Assembly (NCBI RefSeq): GCF_008642295.1
Contig: NZ_CP029190.1
Location: 2,967,001 to 3,031,000, forward strand
DNA: 64,000 nucleotides
Origin: Streptomyces venezuelae
GTDB taxonomy: Bacteria > Actinomycetota > Actinomycetes > Streptomycetales > Streptomycetaceae
Direction: 5' to 3'
The translations under genes and the position numbers were made by a program. Every line of letters starts with the position of its first letter. The stretch's first letter is position 1. The notes under the pieces are model-generated. The model ran no database searches and had not been told where the DNA came from. It saw only the letters and a list, made by a program, of their open reading frames with translations. Below, one piece after another: positions 9,593 to 17,394 of this stretch.

Positions 9593-10516
9593 TCACGGTC
9601 GGAATTTGTCCGTACCGATCACAGGAATCACACCCTCACCGTCCAGGGACTTTAGAGTTCCTAGGAGTTTTCCCTGAGCCCAGCTATTCCAGGCCTTGGC
9701 GATGAGGTTGTATGAAGTTCGCCGCCCTCCGCTCGTACCAAGGAGCACGCGATCTCGGAAGAATCGATTACGGAGGACCAATCGTGGATCTTTTGAGTCC
9801 ATATTTGCGCCGGAGATGAGGCCGTTAGCCCAGTCTTCGATCTTTCCAGCATGGTCAGTCCGCGCCGCTTGGGCAAGGACTACCAGATGCGTCGGCTGAT
9901 TGATACCCGACGCTCGATATGTAGCGGCAGCGATGGGAGCCAACGCAGTCAGCTCAGGCCAGGCTGCTACTGCCCGCAAGATGTCCGATGTCGTAGCCCT
10001 AGTGTCGTAGAAACCATCAAAAAGGGTGACCGGATCCCACATTTTGTACATCTGTCCGATGATGCGAGCTGCTGCGGCTACCACTGTCCGGTGTGGAATC
10101 TTAAGGAGCTGCGCCGCCTGCCGGCGGTGACCGCAGTCAAGGACATCGAAGGTTTCGGCATCGCACGATGGAATCACGAGCATTTCTACCGTGACACCGG
10201 AGAGCTTAATCCCCATTAGGCGATGCTGACCGTCAAGCAGCATCCCGCTCGTATCGAATGCCAGCCCCTGGTGTGTCGTTCGCCATGCACCGTCCGACAT
10301 GGCCTTCGCGTATCGCTCGTAGACGGTATCCGACATGACCCTGTTACTGGCTGGATTGCAGTGCTTGAGCCATAGATCCGCCATCTCCGGAGTGATGTGC
10401 ATGTATTTCGGTCCGGTGGGCAGGGCGGGAAGATCAATCATGCTCGATCTGCGATCCTTTCGCGGGCGGCCTTCTCCTCCTAGGCTCTCAGATTCGAGCA
10501 GGGCGGCATCAGTCAA
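9593..10516 (-). CDS. ParB/DGQHR-like phage-type protein, horizontally acquired
   Basis: A 307-residue protein with the ParB-like nuclease-fold segment MLLDGQHRLMGIKLSG near residue 95, preceded by YAKAMSDGAWRTTHQGLAFD, and later FDVLDCGHRRQAAQLLKI. This combination is common in actinophage and prophage proteins of unknown role that carry a ParB/sulfiredoxin-like domain. Base and codon use differ sharply from the neighbours: many A/T-ending codons such as ATT, CTA, AAT and TCT. The start is uncertain. TTG 10516 has a GAGG 9 nt upstream; ATG 10441 (MIDLPALP) is an alternative with a poor ribosome site. No integrase, terminase or other phage gene lies beside it, so it is a lone remnant or passenger. 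A role in DNA metabolism is likely only by family. Confidence 0.7.
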   Translation of the reverse strand: MTDAALLESESLGGEGRPRKDRRSSMIDLPALPTGPKYMHITPEMADLWLKHCNPASNRVMSDTVYERYAKAMSDGAWRTTHQGLAFDTSGMLLDGQHRLMGIKLSGVTVEMLVIPSCDAETFDVLDCGHRRQAAQLLKIPHRTVVAAAARIIGQMYKMWDPVTLFDGFYDTRATTSDILRAVAAWPELTALAPIAAATYRASGINQPTHLVVLAQAARTDHAGKIEDWANGLISGANMDSKDPRLVLRNRFFRDRVLLGTSGGRRTSYNLIAKAWNSWAQGKLLGTLKSLDGEGVIPVIGTDKFRP

Positions 10517-11044
10517 TGAGTGAACCTCGTGCAGAATTGATGAATTTCGTTCGATGTTGACAGGAATTTACAATCACTGCGATCCGAAGGTCGCATCGTT
10601 CCGGATCGGCAAGCGGCGCTGGTGGCAGGGTCCAAGTGTGTCTCTGGGGCTGATGAGGGGCATCTGGGGCCCGAGCCCGCATGGCTGACGCACATAGACC
10701 TTCGGAGATGGTGCGCCGCCGCGCTTCTGTGCGGCCATCTCAGCCGGCATGTCTGGCGAGACGCGGCGGGAGTGCGTGTGAGTGCTTAGGGCGGGGCCCG
10801 TGCACGAGGCTGGCAGTCGTTGGCAGCGGTCAGTGTCATTCGCACCAGGCGAGTGGACTGCCCGCGCGCAGTAGCAGACCGCCAGGCGCGGGAGGCCAAG
10901 ACGAAGAAGCGAGAGCTTGGGAGGGAACGGCCCTGGTGGTGACCGGCCGCTGACATCTACGTGGGTGGATCGTGGCCCTCACGAGAACCCGAGGAGAGGC
11001 GCCGCCGGGAGCTGGCGCATGAGGGTAACCGCCGGATCCGGGCC
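10517..11044. other. Gene-poor accessory region
   Basis: A 528-bp gap between the low-GC ParB-like gene and the GntR regulator. The first 80 bp are AT-rich and may hold the promoter of the ParB-like gene. GC then climbs. Several short open frames exist on the plus strand but none has a convincing ribosome site, codon bias or known motif. It looks like decayed mobile DNA. Confidence 0.4.
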
Positions 11045-11803
11045 CTACGCGTCGAACTCGTACTCCAGGACGTACGCGGAGGCGTCGAGCACCATCTCGT
11101 TCACCTCGACCACCCGCCCACCGTCGGCGAAGGCAGTACGGCAGACCAGCACCACCGGCGTCCCGGCGGCCAGGCCGAGCTGTTCCGCCTCTGCCGGGTC
11201 CGGCATCCGCGAGCGGATCTCCTCACGGAACCGGACGGGGCCGTGCCCCAGGTCGGCAAGGCGCGCGTAAATGCCGCCGGGGCCTGAGTCGGGCATGGCG
11301 ATGGGAGTGCCGGCCACCAGCTCCGCGTCGAGCGACGAGGTGGCGAGGAGCACGGGCTTGCCGTCGAGGACGAAGCGGCGACGGCGTACGCAGGCCAGGG
11401 CACCGTCGGCCAGCCCGAGAACCGCGGCGACCTCGGGTGCCGCCGCCTCTTCGGTGACGGACAGGAACTCGACCACCGGATCACGGTTTTCGCTGTCGGC
11501 GGCCCAGATCGAGAGACCGGCACCCCAGCGGTCAACGGCCAGCCGCTGGATTCCGCGCCGCCGGATGAGCCGGAACTCCCGCACGAACACGCCGACGCCC
11601 TTGCGCGCCTCGGCGATCCCCTCGGCCTGCAGTACCCCCAGCGCCTGCCGCGCGGTCATGCGGGCGACGCCGTACGTGCCCATGAGGTCGTTCTCGCCTG
11701 GAAGGCGATCTCCGGGACCGTACTGGCCCGCCTGGATCGCCGCCTTCAGCTCGGCTGCGATCCGTTGGTACTTCGGCTGCCGTGCGGCGCCATCACTCGG
11801 CAT
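11045..11803 (-). CDS. GntR-family regulator, HutC subfamily (HTH plus UTRA)
   Basis: A 252-residue regulator. The winged helix spans about residues 8-75 (YQRIAAELKAAIQAGQYGPG, LPGENDLMGTYGVARMTARQ, LQAEGIAEARKGVGVFVR). The C-terminal half is a UTRA effector domain ending in VVEVNEMVLDASAYVLEYEF. HutC-type regulators bind small metabolites and dissociate from palindromic operators. ATG 11803 has AGGAGG 5 nt upstream. It is divergent from an ATPase gene, with three ATCTCTAGAGAT-type palindromes between them, so it probably controls both. In Streptomyces this gene pair is common on accessory elements. Confidence 0.9.
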   Translation of the reverse strand: MPSDGAARQPKYQRIAAELKAAIQAGQYGPGDRLPGENDLMGTYGVARMTARQALGVLQAEGIAEARKGVGVFVREFRLIRRRGIQRLAVDRWGAGLSIWAADSENRDPVVEFLSVTEEAAAPEVAAVLGLADGALACVRRRRFVLDGKPVLLATSSLDAELVAGTPIAMPDSGPGGIYARLADLGHGPVRFREEIRSRMPDPAEAEQLGLAAGTPVVLVCRTAFADGGRVVEVNEMVLDASAYVLEYEFDA

Positions 11804-11817
11804 GCGTCCTCCTGATC

Positions 11818-11943
11818 ATCTCTAGACATCCTAGGCACGCATCACGGAACCGCTCGCGCAACGGCAATCGACGACCGAACATCTCTAGAGATCTCTTGAC
11901 CGACAGGGCGCGCAGCCGCTTCAATTCCTACATCTCTAGAGAG
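11818..11943. promoter_or_regulatory. Three TCTAGA palindromes, likely GntR operators
   Basis: ATCTCTAGACAT at 11818-11829 (near-perfect), ATCTCTAGAGAT at 11881-11892 (perfect 12-bp palindrome) and ATCTCTAGAGAG at 11932-11943. The first lies 15 bp before the GntR start codon and the third overlaps the AGAGG ribosome site of the ATPase gene. Control of both genes by the adjacent GntR protein is inferred from this placement. Confidence 0.7.
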
Positions 11944-11952
11944 GTGGCGCTC

Positions 11953-12384
11953 GTGACGATGACACACATCGCAGAAGCGGTCTGGATCCTGCCGCGCAGC
12001 CTCCGCAGCCCGGGACGGGCCCGCAGCCTGCTCCGCCGGCAACTGGCCGAATGGGAGGTCGGCGGAGAAGCCGCGCAGACCGCCGAACTGCTGCTTTCCG
12101 AGCTCGCCACGAACGCCGTACGGCATGCGCGGGCCCCGCGCGGGCGGGACTTCGGCGTACGCATCGCGCGCTACGGCGAGGTGGTGCGGGTGGAGGTGGC
12201 GGACGCCGGGCCGGCCACGCCGGTTGCACCCCTGGCGGCGACGGAGGAGGACGAGCGGGGGCGCGGGCTGGCTGTGGTGGCCGCCCTCGCCGTGCGGTGG
12301 GGGCAATGCCCACGGGCCCATGGGATCGGAAAGGCGGTCTGGGCCGAGATCGGGGTTTCATGCGACCGGCGAGGGGTGGTGTGA
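11953..12384 (+). CDS. RsbW-like ATP-binding protein (anti-sigma-type HATPase_c)
   Basis: A 143-residue GHKL-fold ATPase with the N box LLLSELATNAVRHA, the G1 box VEVADAGPATPV and the G2 box ERGRGLAVVAALAVRWG. Such short stand-alone kinases resemble RsbW/SpoIIAB anti-sigma factors and are very numerous in Streptomyces; partners are usually unknown. GTG 11953 is 8 nt after AGAGG; ATG 11959 is an in-frame alternative. Expression is probably under the divergent GntR repressor because an operator overlaps its ribosome site. No STAS-domain partner or sigma factor is next to it. Confidence 0.85.
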   Translation: MTMTHIAEAVWILPRSLRSPGRARSLLRRQLAEWEVGGEAAQTAELLLSELATNAVRHARAPRGRDFGVRIARYGEVVRVEVADAGPATPVAPLAATEEDERGRGLAVVAALAVRWGQCPRAHGIGKAVWAEIGVSCDRRGVV

Positions 12385-12537
12385 CGGGTTTCGGGGGGCG
12401 GGGGGCCGGGCAGCACAGTCAGGTGGCCGGGGGGCGGGAAAAAGGGGTCCGCATCACATCGCCGAGGCGGTGACCTGGACCGTACGGGGCGGTAACTTCG
12501 CTTGCGGTCCGCACAGCCGCAACCTCTTGGAGCCCCG

Positions 12538-13758
12538 ATGCCCGAAGCCGTCATCGTTTCCACCGCCCGCTCGCCCATCGGGCGTGCCTTCAAGGGGTCC
12601 CTCAAGGACATCCGGCCGGACGACCTGACCGCCACGATCATCCAGGCCGCGCTCGCGAAGGTCCCCGAGCTGGACCCGCGCGAGATCGACGACCTGATGC
12701 TGGGCTGCGGTCTGCCCGGTGGTGAGCAGGGCAACAACCTGGGCCGCATCGTGGCCGTGCAGATGGGCATGGACTTCCTGCCGGGCACCACCATCACCCG
12801 CTACTGCTCCTCCTCGCTGCAGACCTCCCGGATGGCGCTGCACGCCATCAAGGCGGGCGAGGGCGACGTCTTCATCTCGGCCGGCGTCGAGATGGTGTCG
12901 CGGTTCACGAAGGGCAACTCGGACTCCTGGCCCGACACCCACAACCCGGTGTTCGCCGAGGCCGAGGCGCGCACGGCGGCCGTCGCCGAGTCGACCGGTT
13001 CGAGCTGGCACGACCCGCGCGAGGACGGCCTGGTGCCGGACGCGTACATGGCGATGGGGCAGACCGCGGAGAACCTGGCCCGGCTCAAGGGCGTGACCCG
13101 CCGGGACATGGACGAGTTCGGCGTGCGCTCGCAGAACCTGGCCGAGCAGGCGATCAAGAACGGCTTCTGGGAGCGGGAGATCACCCCGGTCACCACGCCG
13201 GACGGCACGGTGGTCTCCAAGGACGACGGCCCGCGCGCCGGGGTCACGCTGGAGGGCGTGGAGGGCCTCAAGCCGGTCTTCCGTCCCGACGGCCTGGTCA
13301 CGGCCGGCAACTGCTGCCCGCTGAACGACGGCGCCGCGGCGCTGGTCATCATGAGCGACACCAAGGCGCGGGAGCTGGGCCTGACCCCGCTGGCCCGGAT
13401 CGTCTCCACCGGCGTGACCGGCCTGTCCCCCGAGATCATGGGCCTGGGCCCGGTCGAGGCGAGCAAGCAGGCGCTGAAGCGGGCCGGCCTGACCGTCGGC
13501 GACATCGACCTGTTCGAGATCAACGAGGCGTTCGCGGCCCAGGTCATCCCGTCCTACCGGGACCTGGAGATCCCGCTGGACAAGCTGAACGTCAACGGCG
13601 GGGCCATCGCCGTCGGTCACCCGTTCGGGATGACCGGCGCGCGGATCACCGGCACGCTGATCAACGGCCTCCAGTTCCACGACAAGCAGTTCGGCCTCGA
13701 GACGATGTGCGTCGGCGGCGGCCAGGGCATGGCCATGGTGATCGAGCGGCTGAGCTGA
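12538..13758 (+). CDS. Acetyl-CoA acetyltransferase (thiolase)
   Basis: A 406-residue thiolase, cytosolic, which makes acetoacetyl-CoA from two acetyl-CoA or cleaves 3-ketoacyl-CoA in beta-oxidation. The nucleophilic Cys is C90 in TRYCSSSLQ. The C-terminal half carries NEAFAAQ, the catalytic His in VGHPFGMTGAR and the acid/base Cys in MCVGGGQGMAMV. The ATG follows TTGGAG with 6-nt spacing. The gene stands alone. Its last codons (IERLS-stop) are part of a 104-bp unit that is repeated directly downstream. Confidence 0.93.
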   Translation: MPEAVIVSTARSPIGRAFKGSLKDIRPDDLTATIIQAALAKVPELDPREIDDLMLGCGLPGGEQGNNLGRIVAVQMGMDFLPGTTITRYCSSSLQTSRMALHAIKAGEGDVFISAGVEMVSRFTKGNSDSWPDTHNPVFAEAEARTAAVAESTGSSWHDPREDGLVPDAYMAMGQTAENLARLKGVTRRDMDEFGVRSQNLAEQAIKNGFWEREITPVTTPDGTVVSKDDGPRAGVTLEGVEGLKPVFRPDGLVTAGNCCPLNDGAAALVIMSDTKARELGLTPLARIVSTGVTGLSPEIMGLGPVEASKQALKRAGLTVGDIDLFEINEAFAAQVIPSYRDLEIPLDKLNVNGGAIAVGHPFGMTGARITGTLINGLQFHDKQFGLETMCVGGGQGMAMVIERLS

Positions 13759-13961
13759 GCCGGAGCGGAGGGTAGGGGTCGCCCCCGAGGCACGAGGGGG
13801 CGGCACCTGCCCGCAGCGGTGGCGAAGCTCAGCGCGACCAAAAGATCGAGCGGCTGAGCTGAGCCGGAGCGGAGGGTAGGGGTCGCCCCCGAGGCACGAG
13901 GGGGCGGCACCTGCCCGCAGCGGTGGCGAAGCTCAGCGCGACCAAAAGATCGAGCGGCTGA
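13740..13961. repeat. 104-bp tandem repeat copying the thiolase 3' end
   Basis: Two complete, apparently identical 104-bp copies (13740-13843 and 13844-13947) are followed by the first 14 bases of a third (13948-13961). Each starts with GATCGAGCGGCTGA, the end of the thiolase frame. Each contains GCCCCC/GGGGGC arms around a short loop, and the longer-range complementary pair GCTGAGCT/AGCTCAGC, so each transcribed unit could fold into a branched hairpin and act as a terminator. Confidence 0.95.
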
Positions 13962-14286
13962 ACTAGAGGGGCTGATCAGCTGAACCTGAGTGGTTTGGTG
14001 GTCGGATGGTGGACACGTCCCAGGCCCCCCAAGGGGCCTGGGAGATCGTTCCGCCTCTGCTGACGCCAGATCTAATCCCGCCGCGGCCTACCTGTGACCG
14101 AATCTCCCCCAGGATGTGACCTTTATCCTGGGGGTTCGGCATTTGCCCAGGTCAACCGGTATATGGGGGTGTCCGGAGTGACGAAAGCCCTGTCCAGTTC
14201 GTGACGTAATGCACTGCACGCCATTCCCAGGTCGGGACAAGCTGATGTAGGAAGTCGGGGGATCGAATCACTTCGGGAGTTAGTCA
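13962..14286. other. Intergenic leader before the 276-residue hypothetical gene
   Basis: No gene is supported. The segment holds the promoter region for the next gene; TATATG at 14159 and TAGGAA near 14246 are possible -10 boxes but no matching -35 is convincing. GGGAG about 9 nt before GTG 14287 is the ribosome site. Confidence 0.4.
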
Positions 14287-15117
14287 GTGAGCGCCATGTC
14301 TCTTGCCCTGCTGCTGACCACGGCCGCTGCCACGGCCGTGGGCGCTGCTGCGCTGCACGCCGTCCACGGCCTCCGCAAGCAGGTCACGGCCCTGCGCGGG
14401 GAGCTCGCGAGCTCGGTCCACACGCGTGGTGTGGCCGGCGTCCCGCACGCCCGCAGCGCCGCCGAAACCCCTGCCGCCGAGATACGGGCCGCTGTGGCCG
14501 AGGCCCTGGCCGAGGAGCGCGAGCGCGAGCTGGCCGAGGCGCGGGCCTTCTGGGCCGCGCAGGAGGCCAGGGACGCCGCCGACGCGCCCTCCCTGCTGGG
14601 CGGCCTGCCCGGGCTGGGCGAGGACAACCCGGTCTTCCTGCCCCGGCAGGCGGACATGGTGGGCCTGGACCCGCGTCCGGCCGAGGACTCCGCTTACGAG
14701 GACGAGTACCCCGAGTACGCCGCGGACTCCGCCGAGCTGGCCGCCGCCCGCCGTCGGCACCCCTCGCACCCCGACTTCGTACCGGTGCAGCCCAACCCGG
14801 GCGCCGACCACGAGCGCACGGTCAGCCGCCTGGAGGAGCTCGCCGAGGCCCGTACGGCCCTCGCGGACGTCCGCCCGGGCCCGCTGGGCACCCTGGACGT
14901 GTACGTCTTCACGGACGGCACCACGCTCTGCATGACCCCGGGGCACCGGGAGACCGCCGAGCGGCTCGCCGAGGCGCTCCGGTCCGGCACCGCGCCGGTC
15001 CTGCTGGGCGGTTCCGGGATCTCCGGCGCGTACGCCCTGACCTTCTCCTGCGGGGACGCCGAGGACCCGGAGAACAACGTCTACATCCTCGCGGACCGCG
15101 TCATCGCATCGCTCTGA
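14287..15117 (+). CDS. Hypothetical protein with N-terminal membrane segment
   Basis: 276 residues starting at GTG (VSAMSLALLLTTAAATAVG). One N-terminal hydrophobic segment (about 4-24) is followed by a long Glu/Ala-rich, probably coiled-coil region (about 60-95, AEALAEERERELAEARAF), an acidic stretch (DEYPEYAADSAEL) and a C-terminal globular part that includes LGTLDVYVFTDGTTLCMTPG and SGAYALTFSCG. It looks like a membrane-tethered cytosolic or extracytoplasmic protein. I do not recognise the family. The stop overlaps the 3' end of the convergent small gene by 17 bp. Confidence 0.75.
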   Translation: MSAMSLALLLTTAAATAVGAAALHAVHGLRKQVTALRGELASSVHTRGVAGVPHARSAAETPAAEIRAAVAEALAEERERELAEARAFWAAQEARDAADAPSLLGGLPGLGEDNPVFLPRQADMVGLDPRPAEDSAYEDEYPEYAADSAELAAARRRHPSHPDFVPVQPNPGADHERTVSRLEELAEARTALADVRPGPLGTLDVYVFTDGTTLCMTPGHRETAERLAEALRSGTAPVLLGGSGISGAYALTFSCGDAEDPENNVYILADRVIASL

Positions 15118-15445
15118 GCTCCGCCTGCTCCACCAGCCGCACGGCCTCGTCCTGTTCCACGGACGGGGCCGTCGTCGTGTCCGGGCTGTCCGGCGGCAGG
15201 TGGCGCAGTGCTTCGGCCAAATCCCGGCCGGCCACCGCCAGCTGGTCCCCCACCGCGAAGAGTCCCGCATCGGGCATCTCGCGCGGCTCCGGTACGCCCT
15301 CCAGCCGCTGGGCCCGGGCGGAGAGTTCCCTCGCCAGCGCCAGTCCTTCGGCTGCCGCACCCTGCTGGAGCCGGCTCTGCGGCGCGGCCCTCAAGCGGTC
15401 GGCGAAACGTTCCACAACGGCGTCCAGGGGCGAAGTATCAAGCAC
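15101..15445 (-). CDS. Small hypothetical protein
   Basis: 114 residues, beginning at GTG 15445 (LDTSPLDAVVERFADRLRAA), mostly helical and rich in Ala, Leu, Glu and Arg, with no transmembrane segment and no motif I recognise. An upstream in-frame GTG at 15502 exists, but the codons between the two have many A/T third positions, unlike the rest of the gene, so the shorter form is preferred. The ribosome site is weak. It converges on the 276-residue gene with a 17-bp overlap. Confidence 0.6.
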   Translation of the reverse strand: MLDTSPLDAVVERFADRLRAAPQSRLQQGAAAEGLALARELSARAQRLEGVPEPREMPDAGLFAVGDQLAVAGRDLAEALRHLPPDSPDTTTAPSVEQDEAVRLVEQAELRAMR

Positions 15446-15549
15446 TCGGCCGACCTTACGCGCCGTCGCGGCACCATTGCCAACGGGCGAACACTGCGGC
15501 ACGGTGGCGTGAAGGGAACAGCACGACGGCGATACCCCCGGAGGCGCCC

Positions 15550-15780
15550 ATGTCCGTAGAGTTCTCCGAGCAGACCCACCGCAACATGATCGACCGCATT
15601 CCGCAGAGCACCGGTCGTGATCTGTCCGACTGGCTCCGGGCCGTCGACGAGGGCCCCTCCCTCGTCCGGTTCGAAGAGAAGATCAGCTGGCTGCGCGGGG
15701 CGTATGAGCTCTCGTACGGCCAGGCCAAGGCCATCCTCCACGAGTACGACCTGCGCCGGGCAGCCAGAAAGTTCGGCTGA
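15550..15780 (+). CDS. DUF4287-domain small protein
   Basis: 76 residues matching the DUF4287 pattern (TGRDLSDWLRAVDEG, EKISWLRGAYELSYGQAKAI, LHEYDLRRAARKFG): a helical domain of unknown role found in many actinobacteria, sometimes fused to DUF5655. ATG 15550 follows GGAGG with 6-nt spacing. It is divergent from the 114-residue gene and followed by a very strong bidirectional terminator. Confidence 0.8.
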   Translation: MSVEFSEQTHRNMIDRIPQSTGRDLSDWLRAVDEGPSLVRFEEKISWLRGAYELSYGQAKAILHEYDLRRAARKFG

Positions 15781-15800
15781 ACCGAGCCGAACCGGGACAC

Positions 15801-15838
15801 GGGAAGGCCCCGCGAGCATGCGCTCGCGGGGCCTTCCC
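15801..15838. terminator. Bidirectional intrinsic-type terminator
   Basis: A perfect 17-bp stem (GGGAAGGCCCCGCGAGC at 15801-15817 and its complement at 15822-15838) with a 4-nt loop. It lies between two convergent genes, DUF4287 and the BI-1 membrane protein. Confidence 0.88.
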
Positions 15839-15870
15839 CATGCCGGTCCGGTCCTGCCGGTCCGGTCCTG

Positions 15871-16728
15871 CTAGTCGTCGCCCGAAAGGATCGAGAACAG
15901 GCGCAGCAGCTCCAGGTAGATCCACACCAGGGTCATGGTGAGGCCGAAGGCCGCCAGCCAGGACTCCTCGCGCGGAGCGCCGTACGTCACGCCGTCCTCG
16001 ACCTGCTTGAAGTCCAGGGCGAGGAAGCAGGCGCCGAGGATGACGCCGATGATGCCGAACAGGATGCCGAGGCCGCCGGAGCGGAAGCCCAGGCCGTCGC
16101 CGTCCGTGAACACCGAGAAGAGCAGGTTCACGACCATGAGCAGCATGAAGCCCATGGCGGCGGCCATCACGAAGCCGTAGAAGCGGCGGGTGACGCGGAT
16201 CCAGCGCATCTTGTACGCGAACAGCACGCCGGCGAACACGCACATCGTGCCGAGCACGGCCTGGATGACCACGCCGGCGCCGATGTAGGTACTGGTCGCG
16301 GCGCTGATGACACCGAGGAAGACACCCTCGAAGGCGGCGTAGCCCAGGATCAGCGCGGGCACCGGCTTGGCCTTGAAGGCCTGGACGAGGCCCAGGACCA
16401 TGGCGATCAGCGCGGCGCCGATGGCGATGCCGTAGGACTTGCCGATGTTCGCCGGGTCGACCGGCAGGGCGATCCAGGAGATGGCCGCCGTCAGCACGAC
16501 CAGGCCCAGCGTCATGGCCGTACGGCTCACGACGTCGTCGATGGTCATCGCGTTGGCGCGGACCGGGGCCTGCGGCATCCCCGTGGCCGGGTCGGCCGCG
16601 TAGGGGTTGGTCGCGTACGGGTTGGTCGCGGTCCCGGCCTGCATCTGCGGCTGGGCTTCGAAGCCCGCGTAGCCGCCGTTGTCGCGGCTGAACCCCCGTC
16701 GCGAGAAGACCGGGTTGCTGCTCCTCAT
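15871..16728 (-). CDS. Bax inhibitor-1/YccA-family membrane protein
   Basis: 285 residues. A cytoplasmic N-terminal tail (about 1-65) contains two tandem ATNPYA/TNPYAAD units, followed by seven predicted hydrophobic helices (for example AMTLGLVVLTAAISWIALP, GIAIGAALIAMVLGLVQAF, IQAVLGTMCVFAGVLFAY, IGVILGACFLALDF and LTMTLVWIYLELLRLFSIL). The helix containing LALDFKQVE carries the acidic pair associated with the Ca2+ leak pore in BI-1 proteins. The role in actinobacteria is unknown; ion leakage or membrane-stress handling is inferred from the family. ATG 16728 is preceded by GGAGGAGTGAG. Confidence 0.9.
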   Translation of the reverse strand: MRSSNPVFSRRGFSRDNGGYAGFEAQPQMQAGTATNPYATNPYAADPATGMPQAPVRANAMTIDDVVSRTAMTLGLVVLTAAISWIALPVDPANIGKSYGIAIGAALIAMVLGLVQAFKAKPVPALILGYAAFEGVFLGVISAATSTYIGAGVVIQAVLGTMCVFAGVLFAYKMRWIRVTRRFYGFVMAAAMGFMLLMVVNLLFSVFTDGDGLGFRSGGLGILFGIIGVILGACFLALDFKQVEDGVTYGAPREESWLAAFGLTMTLVWIYLELLRLFSILSGDD

Positions 16729-16874
16729 CTCACTCCTCCATGGCCACCGTGCGCGGCCTTGCATCAAGAGTAATGCGTTCGCAAAGAAAGCACTCTACTG
16801 CTGGAGGAGGATCTTAGGAGAAGGCATGGCGAACCGGCAGGGGATAAGAGGGACGGCGGCACGGGGCCGTGCAG

Positions 16875-16956
16875 TGCCCGGAGCCGGACTCGAACCGGCA
16901 CGGCCCGAGGGCCAGCGAGGTTTAAGCTCGCCGTGTCTGCATTCCACCATCCGGGC
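16875..16956 (-). tRNA. bldA: tRNA-Leu(UAA), the bldA tRNA
   Basis: An 82-nt class II tRNA without an encoded CCA. The acceptor arms GCCCGGA and TCCGGGC pair, followed by discriminator A. The D arm has GGTGGAATGCAGACAC. The anticodon stem GCGAG/CTCGC encloses the loop CTTAAAC, so the anticodon is UAA (16924-16922). A long variable arm follows, then the GGTTCGAGTCC T-loop. In Streptomyces the only tRNA reading the rare UUA codon is bldA, which gates development and antibiotic production through TTA-containing genes. I noticed no in-frame TTA codon in the window's genes, but this was not an exhaustive scan. The gene is transcribed toward the BI-1 gene. Confidence 0.95.
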
Positions 16957-16999
16957 AACGCCGTGCGGCTCGTTACATAAAGCCTTGAACGCAATGGCG

Positions 17000-17005
17000 A
17001 GCCTA
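17000..17005 (-). promoter_or_regulatory. Possible -10 box of bldA
   Basis: TAGGCT on the minus strand lies 43 nt upstream of the mature tRNA 5' end. The -35 region is not clear (CTGGTG at 16-bp spacing). Between here and 17394 I see no gene. The stretch contains GCCACCCCGG repeats around 17160-17215, presumably part of the leader of the ABC operon. Confidence 0.35.
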
Positions 17006-17394
17006 ACGGGAACACCCCTGTCACCAGACGCCCCTCTGTGCGATGTTGTCTGATTTTATTGGCGCTTGAGGCTCCGTCAGCGGCGAGAACACGGGGTCGG
17101 CCCGCTACGGGTGGCGATCACCCTCAGTTCGGGAATGACGGGATTTCGACGCCGGTGCGCCACCCTGTGCGCCACCCCGGGCCACCCCGGGCCACCCCCG
17201 GCCGGACCCCCCTCACCGCCCGGCCGTCACCCGGTCCGTCAGGGGGCACTGTCATACCAAAGGAGGACGCCCTCCCCCTCGCGGTCAGACTCCGGTCGCC
17301 CCGTGAACGGGCTCGGCGGCTGATCCCGGGCGGGCCGGGCGCCGGGACGATGGAAAGGTCCCGCAGACCGCGTCCGCCCCGAGGAGCTCCCGAA

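Noticed and set aside
10681..11287. Short plus-strand open frames in the accessory gap
   Set aside because: No ribosome sites, weak codon bias, and the right-hand ones lie antisense to the GntR gene.
17160..17215. GCCACCCCGG repeats as a possible CRISPR-like array
   Set aside because: The units are adjacent and about 10 bp long with no spacers; this is simple low-complexity sequence.
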